DNA of 64,000 nucleotides from Ulota crispa (GCA_963920765.1 OY987242.1:29846002-29910001), one strand, 5' to 3'; shown: positions 1 through 12,628, counted from the first letter of the stretch. The notes: generated from the letters alone by a model not told the origin. Program-made: numbers and translations.

Positions 1-1302
1 TTTGAAGTCCTTTATTTTACTCAATCTTCAATATTTTGGAAAAGAAAATAAACCCAAGGAAGTAGATTGTTTATTACAACATTATGGCCGTTAGGATTTG
101 CATTTTTCATTTCAATAATTAAATTCTTAATAATTTAGTGTTGTGACTCATTCTCTACTTCTCCTTACTTAATATTTTTTCCCATGTGTTGTATAGTTCC
201 AAATGATTTGAAAATATTTTTCCACATATACATAACTTGATTTCCTATGTAGGAGATTGCAAGAAACATTTGTACTATTTTTTGTCCCCTTGGTCTTTGG
301 GGGGCGGTTTTTGGGCTATAACTTTTGCATCATAAACTTTTACTTATTGAAATTTGAAATGAAGGTACATGTAATAGTCACAAGTATTTAATGATTTTTT
401 GAATATTTATAAAACTAGTTTGCTATTTTTAAATAGCCCCCAATTAAGTGTCTACTTTGGCCATTTTGGGGGTCTTGAGTACTATTTCTGACCTTAAAAT
501 GCAAATCTGAAGGCAAAGATTTGCGAGTAAGTTCTTGTACTTGAGTTACACAATCTTACAAAATATTTTTCAAAAATAGTAAAATATCCACCTTCTACAT
601 GTGCTCAAAGTGCACTACTTTTGAGCAAGTGCACAGAACACAATTTATTCTTTCCAAAACTAATTTTGATGGAAAAGGAGCACCTTGAAGTTAGGAAAGT
701 TTTTGATTTTTAGTTTATTTTTTAAAAAAAATTACTATTTTCTAAATGTCAAAAAACAAAGTGTCCTTTTCCTTGGTGTTTTTGGTCTCCCTATTTTTGT
801 GCATCACTTTTAGAATTTTTTTTCAAGGTCTGAATTTTCACAAGTGTGCTATTTTAAGTGCTTTACAAATCATCCATATTTCATTTTATTCTTAAGAAAA
901 TTATTCCACAAGCTTATAGTACTACCAATACTAAGGCAATTTAAGGCTATTTGAGACAAAACTGGCAGGTGTTACTTGCAACGACCCTACATTGTAATTT
1001 AAAAGCACAACTTTGGGTAGAGCAATTGTTTCTCAAATTTTTTTCATGTAAGAGTGGTCAAAGGCTTCTAAAATTTACAAATTGCAAGAAAAAAACTTTT
1101 CTCTTCACTTCAAATGTAAATATCTCCCTCCTCTCCGTCTAGAATGACTAGTTCTTTGTCCCATAAGTACCTCTTCTAGTCTAAGGCAAGATCTTACTGT
1201 TGGATTTCCAAAAAAAAAACATCTACCTTCTTACTCAACCCTTAGAAGTGGCAATTTTCAATGATTTTGGCATAAAAAAGGGCTTGGTCCTTTAGGGGTG
1301 AA
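1..1302. mobile_element. TTAA-family element, right part (truncated by window start)
   Basis: Ends with CTTGGTCCTTTAGGGGTGAA at 1283-1302 (final TTAA mutated to TGAA). The interior matches other copies, for example 20921-21180 and 45240-45540 in reverse. A second element is inserted at about 252-988. Confidence 0.75.
252..988. mobile_element. MITE, 'GATTGCAAGAAACA' family, nested in the TTAA element
   Basis: Left end GATTGCAAGAAACATT and right end GTGTTACTTGCAACGACC are inverted. The flanks CCTATGTAG and CCTACATTG join to match the uninterrupted CTCCTACATGGG of the TTAA-element copy at 43876-44822. This shows the insertion and suggests an 8-9 bp target duplication that has decayed. Confidence 0.65.
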
Positions 1303-1745
1303 AGTAGTTTGATTTAAAAGGTTGTAACCAATCAAGGTTTAAAGTCTTTAGAAGAGTTTGTTCAATAATTTAATTTGTGTTTTTAAACCAAATTTCAATT
1401 TTAGAGCCAAATTTGGTCAATCGTAAACTTCAGTAATAATTTTGTCATCAAATTTAGATTTGATCCTTGTTGATTTTAGTCTACCTTTAGTATTAAAATT
1501 TATTATTGCACAATATAAAAACTATTGTTTGTAAACTTATTTTTATTTTGGTGGATGAATTTTGCTAAGCACAAAAAAAGGCCCAAATCTAGTTGACATG
1601 TATGTTAAGTCAAAATGGCAATGTAATTATACAATTCTAGTTGTTCTTCCATTTTTTACCATAATTTTGTTTTGAAACATTATAACATGACCAAAAAATT
1701 GCAACAATCTCTATTTTTTCATTCTATATACAAAGCAATGTGGTG
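1303..1745. other. AT-rich intergenic, nothing recognised
   Basis: No ORF, inverted repeat or match to the other repeats in the window was noticed here. Confidence 0.5.
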
Positions 1746-2486
1746 GTGGATAGTTGCAAGAAACACTTTTCTTGCTTTCTGTCCCCTTGTTGCATGGCAT
1801 GTGGTTTTAGGGGTGTATCTTTTGCTTACTAACTTCTTTTCACGTGAAAATTTAGAAGGTTCACTCCAAAGTTATAGACCTATTGTATTTTTTTGGGTTT
1901 TTTTAAAAAGGATTCACTAATTTTAAATGGACCCCAATGGCATGTCTACCTTAGTTGTTTTGTGGGTTTTCAATACTGCATTGAGGCAAAAAAAATAATT
2001 TAGGGTCACAAATTTGGGAAGTAGTCCATCATTCACCATTACATGGATTTGCCAAGGGGTTTTAAGAAAATGTAAATTATATGCCCTCCACTTTCCCTCA
2101 AAGTGGGCATCCATTGGACAAGCATTAGGGTTTGGAAACAAACATTCTTGAAAAACTATTTGCATCAATCAATGCCCCTCACAATGGTCCAAAATGGCTA
2201 CTTTTTGTTTTAGTTTTTTGAAATTTTTTACTATTTTCTAAAAAGAAGAAAGGAAATTGTCTTTTTGTTGGTAATTCTTGTCCCTCTATTTTTGTGCATA
2301 ACTTTTAGAATAAAATTTTTCAAGGTTTGAATTTTCACAAGTATGCTATTTTTAATGCTTTACAAATTTTCAATATTTTATTTTATTTATTAAAAAAAAA
2401 ATTCAAAAACTCATAGTACTACTTAGTACTACCAGTTTTAAAGGTGTTTGACACAAACCTATGAAGTGTTTCTTGCAATCGCCCCG
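1746..2486. mobile_element. MITE, 'GATTGCAAGAAACA' family, second copy
   Basis: Left end ATAGTTGCAAGAAACACTTT and right end AGTGTTTCTTGCAATCGCCC are inverted. Interior blocks such as CATAACTTTTAGAAT and TTCAAGG.TGAATTTTCACAAGT match 252-988. Length is 741 bp against 737 bp. Confidence 0.7.
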
Positions 2487-3837
2487 GTAAAGAAATAAAT
2501 AGCTACTTTTGTGGCTAATATAAAATTGGCTATGTCCTTGTATCCTTGGCTTGTTTCTTGAGTAAGGTAGTTATTCAATCTTCCTCACATCTCTTGAAAC
2601 AAAGCATCCTCTTGTCACAGTTGTCAGGTCTAATTGACTAAAGTTAGTAAAGCTAATTAGCCCCAATTGGATGGTTTTAAGTTTTTTATGAAGAAAATCC
2701 AAACATGCACCTATGGCCTATGGGATGCATTTGATGTTTTGAATCATTAATCATCCTTTATTTTGTTTCAAAAAAGAATCTCAAAATATCTTTATGAGTT
2801 CTACGATTGTATTTCTTGTAAACTCTACAAGTGGAAACAACCTCCAAGACCAACTTTGACTTTACATATGCATAGCAGCTAAGATGCATATTGTACGGTA
2901 TATGATAGTTAGGAAAATATCAAAAATGCCCCTCCATTATTTTGAAATATCAAATATATCTCTAACAAAGTAACAGCTAACACCATATTTGTTGAATCAG
3001 GAAAAATGTTATGTATTTGGATCTTTTAATTTTGTGTATGTGAGAATATATTTGGAGATTTCAAGTGAATTTATGATGGTTTCTTCAAAATCTTACATCA
3101 ATGATGTTGGATCTTGAAGGACTTATCATAAAATCTTGAAGAAATCATCTTAACCCTTATTTTAAATTGCCAAAATACTCTCTACACAAATACAAATTTT
3201 TGAAGTCCCAAAATGTATCTTTTTTCCCAATTTAATGAATATAGTGCTCCATACTTTCTTCTATTTTTACAAACTTTTCTTTTCTTAATTGTCACACTAC
3301 CCACAATGTGAAATATTTAATTAAATGTATAATTTTTACTTAATTTTGAATTTTGTGTGCAAAACATAGGAATTTTTTTCAATGTTGGAGGACATAAATC
3401 TCTCAATGTTTTGCATTCATCTCTTAATGTCCTACACAACTCTCCTCACGATTTGCATTCATGGTATGCAAAACATCAATAGATGTTTGCGTTTGAATCA
3501 TTATTTTGCATTTTACATATAATGCAGATTTGGTTAAACACGTCACACTTATTGTCAAATACGTCAATTATCAAAAGTAAGAAAGGATGTTACACTATAA
3601 AGAAATCTCTTATTTTATGATGGTTGTGTGTTATTTTGATTGCAATTTTTTTGGATTACAATGAATTTATTTTCAAATCTTTATATACTATATTAAAATA
3701 ATACAAGAATACCATTTAGCACTTACATCTTTTCACTGGTATGCTTTTTTTTCTTATTATTGCAGTCAACAATTTAAAATCGTTAACTTTAATCACACAA
3801 AAAAATTACTAGCATAACATGATGGTAATAGTCTATT
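2487..3837. other. AT-rich intergenic with one MITE at 2979-3249
   Basis: AACACCATATTTGTTGAATC at 2979 and its inverted partner ending ATATAGTGCTCC at 3249 mark a 271-bp MITE of the family also found in the LEA_2 intron. The remainder shows nothing recognisable. Confidence 0.55.
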
Positions 3838-4076
3838 ATTAGCAAAATTCTAAACCCTTCAAGAGGCCCCTAAAAAATTGTGCCGCCTTACATAACGGAG
3901 GTGCACAAAACACTAATAATAATAATAATACTAAAACCGCCGTGGCACATCATATGACACACTGCAAATGTTAAAAATGGCAAATTCTGACAGTTAGAAA
4001 TGGTAACGTTTTTCTCTATATGCACATCTCTCAAGTGGAGTTAGGGGCCTTCTAGACGGCTCAAAATTTTGCTAAT
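3838..4076. mobile_element. MITE with 36-bp imperfect TIRs (ATTAGCAAAATT..CCCCTAA)
   Basis: The left end ATTAGCAAAATTCTAAACCC and the reverse complement of the right end ATTAGCAAAATTTTGAGCCG run on for 36 bp to a shared GGCCCCTAA. Total 239 bp. The interior has a (ATA)n run near 3910. The target duplication is not clear. Confidence 0.7.
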
Positions 4077-4082
4077 GTTATC

Positions 4083-4998
4083 TAACCCCTAAAGGACCAA
4101 GCAAAGTTTTCACCAAAAACTCTGCAAAACTGCCATTTTTAGAGCATCAACTAAATTTGAAAACAAAAACATTTTTATGCATATGTCACCGTAGGATCTT
4201 GTAGAACAATGGTTTTAGAAGATGTGGAAAAAACTTCAGAGTTTTTCACCGCGTGGATTGGAAGTTAGAATGGTTTCAATATTCAAAAACGTCTTGTGAA
4301 AAACCGGGCAGATACCCTTCAAAAGGTGAAATTCTTAAGGAAAAAAGGCCATGTGGGTGCTGCTGATCTAAATTCCTTATTCCACCTAAGTAAAGTACAT
4401 GTCAAAAAAGTTTCAAATCATTTGGAGTTGTATAACATATGAATAAAAATTAGTAAGTAAAAAGTAGAGAATGATTCAAAACACTAAATTATTAAAAATT
4501 TATTTATGGAAATGAAAAATGCCAATTCCAATGGATGCAATGTTGTCATAAACAATATTTGTTTTTTCGTCTTGTTTTTTTTCCAAAATGTTGAAAATTG
4601 AGTAAAATAAAGGACTTCAAAGTTTATTTTGCAGTAGAGAATCCATTCTTGCCCACAAACAAAAAATCCTCATAACTTTCATCTTGTTGATCCAAACATA
4701 ATGAATCAAAGCTTCCTACATTCACATAAATCTCTTGAACCAATTTTAAAAATTTATTTTTGAAAAAAGTGTTTTTAAAATTCTGCCCAAGCTGCTCGCC
4801 AAACGTAAAAAACCACATATTAGGCTATAATTTTTTACTCATAGTTCCAAATGTCATGAAATTTAGTGCATGTGAAAGATAAACCCTATCCCCACATTTT
4901 GTTAAAATTTCAGCCTAAAATATGAAAAGCTCCAATCATAAATACCTACCCGAAATTGCTATGTTTCTAAAAAAGGAGGTCTGATCCTTTAGGAGTTA
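4083..4998. mobile_element. TTAA-family element
   Basis: Left end CTAACCCCTAAAGGACCAAG, right end GATCCTTTAGGAGTTAA. The interior is the reverse complement of the copy at 28522-29440. One outer T of the left TTAA is mutated. Confidence 0.8.
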
Positions 4999-6590
4999 AG
5001 ACAAGTCTTCTATATCTGTCATATAGACGGGGTGATATGGGATTAAGGATTCCAAAATCTTTCATAATAAGGTTAGGCTCTATTCAATATTACTTTGTAC
5101 CTTCCAATGCATCACTTATCCCCATGCTATTTCCCACCCATGGCCATCTCCATGCTATCTCAACCCATAGCCATCCCCATGCTATCCCCACCCACATGGC
5201 CATCCCCTCACCCCATGGCCATCCCCATTTTTGATTTGCAATTAGCCCTTGATCTTGATCATTAATCCCAATTCATAAAAACCTCAATTAAATTATAGAA
5301 GAGGTTTTTCATCCAATCAATCTTCATCCACATGACAAACCACCATAGATATAACGACCATCACATTCAATTGTATATTTAAGATAATTAAGGCTCTCTT
5401 ATACTTAATAATTGACAATTGGCACTTTTTCATATTTGACTAAATATGGATTTTTTGTATAAATATATACTTTCTATGTTCATAGACATTGGAGATTTCA
5501 CAACATTTTGCTTGTAAAATTTTCCCAAATTTTCATGTATCTTTTTCCCAAACTTTTGCAAGGTTCATGATTCAATAATAACTTTGGATGAATTGCAAAT
5601 ACTTCCCCATGGTTTGTTTGCACCAAATACTGTTTTGCAAATCAAAACCACTCAAGCACTATTACTTATGATATGTGGATATTTCATGTTTGGTTAGATG
5701 TAGCATTGAAGCTTGGAGAGCAAGGGCCACAAGGTTGCCAAATATGATGTCAAAACATATGCCTAAAAATTTGGCTAAATCAATATTTCCAACATATTTT
5801 TTCCATGAGAAGACTAAGTTTGTGGGATGTTTTATAGCTCTGGGATTTGCTATACGTACATACATGCTTACATTTCTGTTGACACAAGCCTATATTAAAA
5901 TTCAAAGGTAAGTAGAAAGCCAATTGTAGATTTTTTCAACTTGCGTAAATAATCAATCCACCAACCAAGGGGTAATTCTACTTTCTATGTCACATTGACA
6001 TTAGTAGCTATTGCTATCATTAACGTTTCCAACCTATAAAACTTTTGACATGGAGTCAAAGATGCACGGTGATCTCCTTATTATCACATTTATTCAATGT
6101 TATATTATAGTATGTTCTAGAAAGGGTTAAAATGGGATTGAACTTTATCTACATATCATGTTCAATTTTTTTCTGATAAGGAGTTTTTTATTATTCCTTT
6201 AGTGCCACATTAAAGAAGGAAAGGTTAGAAAGTCCTTGATTCAAAACTTGCCTGCAAAGCGACTTTGAGACTTTCTATTGGACCAAAATATTGATACTAG
6301 ATTTCAAAGAAGCTGGTGGGAGGGGTTGAGGTCCTCTTTTCTAACAACGGGTCTCGGTTGCTCTCTTCTATAAGTTTTAAGGGAACTTTCGGTTTTTTAC
6401 GTTGGAATTGAGTTTTGCCGAGTAAGCTGGTATTTGAGAGTTGACTCTGGTAATTACAACCATTCAGTGGGGTAGTTCAAAAGGGAAAGAGTTTTGTGGA
6501 AAAACTTGCCAGCAGCCAATTTTAGAGAATCTTTCTCATGTTGCGGTTGTGTGGAGAAAATATTGCTCCTCTTCTTCAACTATTCTGACT
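4999..6590. other. Intergenic; degenerate CCATGGCCATCCCC tandem repeat at 5112-5230
   Basis: Units of about 20-26 bp built on CCCATGCTAT / CCATGGCCAT recur five or six times. Flanking sequence is AT-rich without recognisable genes. Small opposite-strand ORFs at 5660-5910 lack domain features. Confidence 0.5.
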
Positions 6591-7523
6591 TTAACCCCTA
6601 AAGCACTAAGCTCATTTTTTCACCAAAACGGTTCCAAACTGCCACTCTAGTACAATTATCAAATTTTAGAAAAAACTTTTTTTTTGACAAATGCAACCAT
6701 AAAATCTTATATTGCACTAGTATCAAAAGATGTGAAAAAAATTCAGGAGCTTTCACCATGTAGATTGTTAGATATTTGAGCTTGAATTGACAAAAAGTCA
6801 TTTTTTATCTCTGCAAAAATCCGAGCAGCTGCACTTCACAAAATCATATTTGTACCAAAAAAAATTCCAAAATGGTTGTAATTTTTTGGATTTGTTCTTC
6901 AAAGCAAGTTGGTTACATACTTGAAAATTTTCAAATCATTTGGAATTGTAAAACGCATGGAAAAACAATAGTAAGTATAAAGAAGTAGAGGATGATTCAA
7001 ACCACTAAATTGTTAAGAACTTGATTATGGAAATGAAAAATTCCAATCCCAATGGTTGTAATGTTGTGATAAACAATGTACATCTTATGGTTTTGTTTGT
7101 TTTTCTAAAATATTAAAAATTGAGTAAATTAATGGACTTCAAAGTTTATTTTAGAGTAGAGAATCCATAACTGCCCGCAAACAAAATCTCCTCATAACTT
7201 TCATCTCATTGATCAAAATGAGATGATTCAAAGCTTCCCAAGTATACATAAATCTAAAGAACCAATTTCAAAAAACAAATTTCAAAAAATGTAATTTTGA
7301 AAAAAAAAGTTTTTTGGTTGCTCGCCGAGCAAGGAAAACTACATATCATGCAATAACTTTTGAACCATGAAGTAAAAAGTTATGAAAGTTGTTGGGCCTT
7401 AAAGCTACTCCTTGGACACATCATGTGTGGAAGTTTCAAAGAAAAAAATGAAAAACCCCATTGGTAGTGAGCTAACCAAAATTGCTATGTTGCCAAAAGG
7501 GTGTTCACTACTTTAGGGGTTAA
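6591..7523. mobile_element. TTAA-family element, TTAA intact on both sides
   Basis: TTAACCCCTAAAG at 6591 and CTTTAGGGGTTAA ending at 7523. 933 bp. The whole element is the inverted counterpart of 20535-21537, with the same two arm types in the opposite order. Confidence 0.9.
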
Positions 7524-7601
7524 GACCCAATTTTTAAAAACTCTGAAAAAAATTTAACGAGATAAATAATTTTATTCATAGTTTTTAGGGAATTTGTAGC
7601 T

Positions 7602-7927
7602 TCTAAGAACATCTCTACCAATCCAAGCTCCTTCAAAGTTTTTCATCTATTTTGGCTGGCCCCCAAGCACCTTGATCTCCACCCATGCTCTTCAAAAAGC
7701 CAAGAGCCCTGCACTCCAACACGCCCCATAAATAATCAATTGACCACTTATCAAGGAAAGTAGAGGACAAAGTTCACCAAACTTAGGGTGAATAGTGAAT
7801 GCATAATCTCTTGAAGGGCCCTTGCTAGATACAATAGGACAAAGTCTCTTGAGAGGGTTTTGAGAGGAGCCTCAACACTTTTCATCCACTTTGAGTGTGT
7901 TGGAGTCACCGGTGGAGCTGCTCTAAT
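7602..7927. mobile_element. MITE, GAGCATC-type termini
   Basis: CTAAGAACATCTCTACCAAT at the left; the reverse complement of the right end reads TTAGAGCAGCTCCACCGGTG. Similar to 41919-42270, sharing AATAGTCAATTGACCA-like and AATAGTGA.TGCA blocks. Confidence 0.6.
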
Positions 7928-8111
7928 ACTAAGGGGTATTCATCAGGCCTTGGCAAAGAGTGCAATATTGAATGCGTTTCAAGGTCAACAATAAAAACAA
8001 AAAAAAAATATTTGATTGTTTCATGCAAACCATTTTTGGTACCTTGCAAATGTGTTGGGTTGTCATTAACCAATTTGCTAAGTCCAACACTTGGAAAAAA
8101 TTTGTCATTTT

Positions 8112-8707
8112 CTAAGGGTGTCTTTAGTCCGGTCTAAATTAGGGTACAATGAAGGTGGGTTCAAGTGTAACAGGAGAAAATTATTCCCAATATGATCACC
8201 AAAACATGTGGGAAGCTTATGGTCTCAATACAATAGCAATTCCCAAACTACATCAAATAGTGCATTTTGATTGCCGCACATTAATTCTCATATCTTACAC
8301 TTTTATTGCTGTAAAAATGATTTTCATCACTAATTACTACAAGAATTTTTTTTTTAAAGGACCTTACAACCACTACAAAGCTGCTAAAAATTAAATTAAC
8401 AAAATTCAAAGTTGTAAATTATGTAAAATCCAATCATGATCAACCTTTAGTGTGGGGCAACCTAAATGCACTATTTGGTGTAGTTGGTAAGTGCAATTGC
8501 TTTTCCAATATCCCGTTTTTGTAATTATACCAACCCTCTTCCAATCACCCCAATCTCAAGCTCCCACATTCTCGAAGCTTCAAGGTTAGCCGCGTATTGG
8601 GGCTGCAAATTTCCCAAAAAGATTGCTACAAGAGTTGTACACGTAATGCGGCCCTGCGTTTACAGTCTCTAGAGCTCTTACCCGTGCGTCAATTGAGGAT
8701 GCCCCAA
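8112..8707. mobile_element. MITE, TAAGGGTGTCYTCAG family, with a nested MITE
   Basis: Left CTAAGGGTGTCTTTAGTCC and right CAATTGAGGATGCCCCAAG are inverted. Related to 42932-43577, with shared GAGGGTACA..GGAGGTGGGTTCAAG near the left end. A 236-bp element of another family interrupts it at 8248-8483. Confidence 0.65.
8248..8483. mobile_element. MITE, CTACACTRAATATTGC..GGTTGCC family (nested)
   Basis: Left CTACATCAAATAGTGCATTT and right AAATGCACTATTTGGTGTAG are inverted over about 32 bp, ending in a GGTTGCC-like block. Other copies are at 8975-10232, 21943-22237 and 57558-57844. Confidence 0.75.
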
Positions 8708-8735
8708 GTCAAATTCCCAAAAATGTTAGAACATG

Positions 8736-8975
8736 TACAGTGGGGGGACAAAAAGATTGAGAAATTTTAACCCAACAATTAATTCTAGTGCTCTCAAGTA
8801 TGGTTTTTAGTAGGTGAAAATACTACTAAAAAGCTAAATTTTCAAACTTAAAATTGTTAAGACTACAAGTTTTTTTAGTTACATAAAAAATTTGATAGCA
8901 ATCCTACAAAATTTAGCCAATCAAAAGACTGCTAGCTAATTCTCCATTTCCCAATATTTTTGTCCTCTTACCGTA
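8736..8975. mobile_element. TA-flanked Tc1/mariner-like MITE
   Basis: TA-CAGTGGGGGGACAAAAAG at the left and TTTTTGTCCTCTTACCG-TA at the right, with 22-bp TIRs. The motif CAGTG....CAAAAAGAT is typical of Tc1-type termini, and TA is the expected target duplication. The same type lies at 56973-57209. Confidence 0.75.
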
Positions 8976-10232
8976 CATTGAGTATTGCATTTAGATTGCC
9001 TTGACAATTGGGTTGCCTTACCTTGGTAAGTTACCTCATGATTCATCACTTTGCCACTTGTAGGTGCATGCAACTCTCTAGATACTTGAATTTCACATGA
9101 TTTACAACTTGAACATTGCTGATTTGTTTTTTTGGAGCTTCATTGATGTTATCATGCCCTTTAACCCCTAAAGGACCAAGTGGCTGTTCAATAGCCACTT
9201 GAAAACTTGGGTAGGGTCATATGGAGTTATTTTTTATTGGATGTTCTCAAAATTGTTACACAAGGTGCAAATATGTATCTCCCAAGTGCAAATCCAAATT
9301 TTTCCCAATTGGATGCCCGATTCAAAAGTTATGTTGCCCAAAAAAATTGGGCAATTTGGGTAGTTTGAGCATCTTTGGAGAATTTTATGCTAAAAATCTC
9401 ATTAGATTTTGAGATTTGGCACGTATGTTACTAATAAAACATGGTGTACAATTGTCAAAAAAAATTTAAACAAAAAATTGAGCTCTCACATCACATTTTG
9501 AAGGGAGTGAAACTTGGTTAACTATGTTTAGGCAGTTTCAAGAAAAAAAATTCCTCTAACTTCAAGCCCTATTATCTTTCAATCTATAAATCTAAAGCTC
9601 TTGAAACTTTTTTTCACATATTCCAAATGTTTGTCCAACATTTTACCTTTTAGTTTTCAAATAAAAGACTTCCACAAGATGTCATGAAAGAATGACTAAT
9701 GTATTGCCAACCTCCTTGCTTTGGAGGGTGATTTAGAATAAGCTAGACTCTATATTTGCATTTAAAAATTTTCATGAGTGAACCTAACATTATATACTTG
9801 TGAATGGTTAAAAAGCTCAAATTTGTATAGAGTAAAAATTTTACTCTAGGAAGGCTCAAGGTTTGTTGACCTTGATTTGCAAGAATTAAAAAAAGACATT
9901 TTTCTCACTTCAAACAATATAATCTTACAATCCACATGATCAAATAGGCTGAAAGTTTTTGCACACGTTGGTTTATTGATTTTAAAAACTTTTATACGAT
10001 TGAAATTGAGAAAAAATATTTTTATTTCTGATTTTGAGCAATGCACTAAAAGTTGGCATTTTCTCAGATTTTTTTTCAAAAAACACCCTTGGTCATTTAG
10101 GGGTTAAAATTATTTGTTGCAGAAAACTTTATAAAATTTACTGTAGCAGCAGTAAAATATTTATATAAAATATTTGTATAGTGTAGAATGCCGAGATTTG
10201 AATGTGGGGCAACCTAAACGTATTCAGAGTAG
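8975..10232. mobile_element. MITE of the CTACACTRAATATTGC family, split by a TTAA element
   Basis: Left ACATTGAGTATTGCATTTAG, right GGGCAACCTAAACGTATTC. When 9161-10107 is removed, the remainder aligns end to end with the intact copy at 57558-57844 (shared CTCATGAYTCATCACTT, GCATGCAACTCTCTA, TTTCACATG.ATTACAACTT). Confidence 0.85.
9161..10107. mobile_element. TTAA-family element with a demonstrable empty site
   Basis: TTAACCCCTAAAGGACCAAG at 9161 and CTTGGTCATTTAGGGGTTAA ending at 10107; 947 bp. Relatives of the host MITE at 57558-57844 and 21943-22237 have one TTAA (57728-57731; 22047-22050) at the equivalent point and no insert. Confidence 0.93.
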
Positions 10233-11712
10233 TTATTTTTGAGTGAGCTAGGACTTCGAACGTAACGTAAAGCGCACAATTTCCCGAATCCCAAGTCCCA
10301 AGTCCCGAATTTCAGCTCCTTAACTAACCACCAGAGTCTGGGAATTGGGTGGGACGTGGGGCAGATGTAACCCGCCCTTGAGACTTGCAGGGGATTTATT
10401 AAAGGGAATCAGTCTCAGTCTCTGCTGCGAGGTTGGGTGCAAAGGTCTTCTGCACCAACTAAACTGACAGCCATGATGTGAGCAGAACTGTTCCAGAGAC
10501 ATTTCAGAAGAAAAAGAAAAAGAAAAGCAACAGTAGCATGCCTTCTAAGGAAATTCTCTAATTTTTCACCAGCTAAAAATTGTAAGAATTCCGGTGTTTA
10601 TCCTCACGAGATTACATTTGGGAGTTTTGAATTCACATTGGTCCCCCTCATTGCCCCTTGTTTGGATGAATGGGGTTAGGATCTTTGTCAACAATTTAAG
10701 AGTTTATAGGACCAAGGTGAATTTTTTTTGCTTTTGCACATTTCAAAAATTGTGAGGGTTTCAAATTCACCATCAAGAGATTGAATTGGGGATTTCAATA
10801 TCACATTTAAATTCAAAAGTTCTAATTTTGTTTAGAACCATGGAAGAAGATACAATTGAACAACACCAAAATAAGGAACAAATTATTCCTTTTACCCTTG
10901 TCTATAGAAAAGCATAACTTTTTGACCCTGACCCAAAATCATGGATGAGAAGTAATCAGAACCTCTCAACCCCATTCATCTAGACGGGCGGCAATGAGGG
11001 GATCAACTGAATGCACCCAGGCCCTCCAATGTAAGGAGCAGATTATTACTTTGACCCTTGTTTGTAAGAAAAAGGCTGGGATTTTCCACCTTAGCGCCAC
11101 AAATACGTATGTGCAGTGCATTGAGTCTTTCCACTTTTGCTGCCACTTCGAAAAGTCATTTAGTATTTTCAGAACATTTAGTTCCGCATTATGATTTATC
11201 ATACGAATCTTTTGTTTTCATTTGCGTAAAAACTCTGAAGCTAAGCAACCGGCACTTGAACCACCTTTTCTTTTAAATATGTTTTTGGGAAGATGTGTTG
11301 TTTGTTTTTGCGTACGGTGGAGCCTACATCTCCAATTGTCCCCACTTTGCAGTTATTTTGCAGTCAATTTGCACTTGATGCAGATTTATTGTGTTGCAAA
11401 TTGGCATGGCTCTCCTTTCAAGTTTATATGAATATTATGTAAGTCTAAAGAAGTCAATCTTTGCAATGATTTCAATTTCTGAAGTGTTGTAATTTTTGAG
11501 AACTTTTTGAATATTTATCTTTTCACTGGCATCTCCCTTCAAATTTGATGTAAGCTTCATGTGAAATCAGCATCTAAGGTAGTATTGAATCTATGGTCAT
11601 GTGAGCTACATAGGACATGGACACGAAGCTACATTTTTTATGCAATACCTAACAATTTATCTTTTATATTAAAATGTTGTTATAGAATCCGACTTCTCGT
11701 ATTGATATTTCA
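10233..11712. other. Intergenic; remnants of the long-hairpin MITE family
   Basis: AACCATGGAAGAAGATACAA near 10840 and the blocks at 10872-10918 and 11026-11075 (ATTATT.CTTT.ACCCTTGT) resemble the interiors of 12629-13041 and 55359-55803. CCCGAATCCCAAGTCCCAAG near 10285 is a short tandem. No gene is recognised. Confidence 0.4.
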
Positions 11713-12617
11713 TTAACCCTTTACAGACCACCAAACCATATTTTGGTTCGGGAGAGTGGTTTTTGGCTTATATCATTCAACAATTTGGAAACCGGTCTTG
11801 AAGAACGCTTGTGCTCACAAGAACTTTGCATCCAATCAAATAAAAAACAATGAAATCAGGCATGTGAGTTAATAAATAATAATGTTTATACGGCAAGGCC
11901 TCAAAATACGTATCCATATTTGGTCAAAGATGGATCAAAGTAATAACGCAATACATCAAACATCCAAGAAGAATGTCAAATTTCAATTGTGCGGTCTTAA
12001 AAAATTTCAAATTGCTCAAGAAATACGCTTGTATTGTTTCTCTATATGATAGTAGTATAATTGTAATATTTGAAGATCTATTGAAATGGTGCTATCATTT
12101 CATATTAAAAATTTGTTATCTTACATTAAGGCCAATTCTTTATTGTTTTCACCAATTGGATTTTCCATAGCATTTATCAAGTTTCTTGTAAAATTGTTTT
12201 CAAGTAGTACATAAAGTGGGATTTTTGACCATTTTTGTCCACTTAGCTACACTTTGTGATTGCTATTTTTATATGTTTTGTGTGAAACTAGTCTTGTTGG
12301 AAAGTTGAGAAACCCTAGTTTTTAGAAATGTAAGGCTCTTCTTGAACAAAGCTTATATGAAGTAGTAAGATCCAAAACCACACAAGCACAAAAACTAGAG
12401 ATTTTCCACCTACTACTCACTCAATCATGATAATATTTCAACTCCAATGGTAAATCTAGTTGAAATTTTGATACTTTATAGTAAACAAGGTGTAGTTCCC
12501 ATTTGTATGGTTGGATTATTGAAATCAGGTCCACATTTGATTCAATTGCACATCCAAGTTTACTACCCCGGTTTCTAGTGGATTTTGTGAAAATGTGTGT
12601 GGTCTTTAAAGGGTTGA
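11713..12617. mobile_element. TTAA-type element, variant termini (TTAACCCTTTAMAGACCAC)
   Basis: Left TTAACCCTTTACAGACCACC; the reverse complement of the right end is TCAACCCTTTAAAGACCACA. 905 bp. The interior is not obviously related to the main group. Confidence 0.6.
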
Positions 12618-12628
12618 GTTGGTGTAAT

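Noticed and set aside
5112-5230. CCATGGCCATCCCC repeats as a possible coding repeat (His/Pro-rich ORF)
   Set aside because: The units drift in length and break frame; better seen as a degenerate minisatellite.
5662-5911. Overlapping opposite-strand ORFs of 67 and 78 codons
   Set aside because: No conserved features, and the surrounding sequence has intergenic composition.
6591-7523. Reading the TTAACCCC elements as PIF/Harbinger (3-bp TTA/TAA duplication) rather than TTAA
   Set aside because: Both an outer T on the left and an outer A on the right are kept in most copies, and the empty sites hold a full TTAA; a 3-bp target would not require the fourth base. Not fully excluded.
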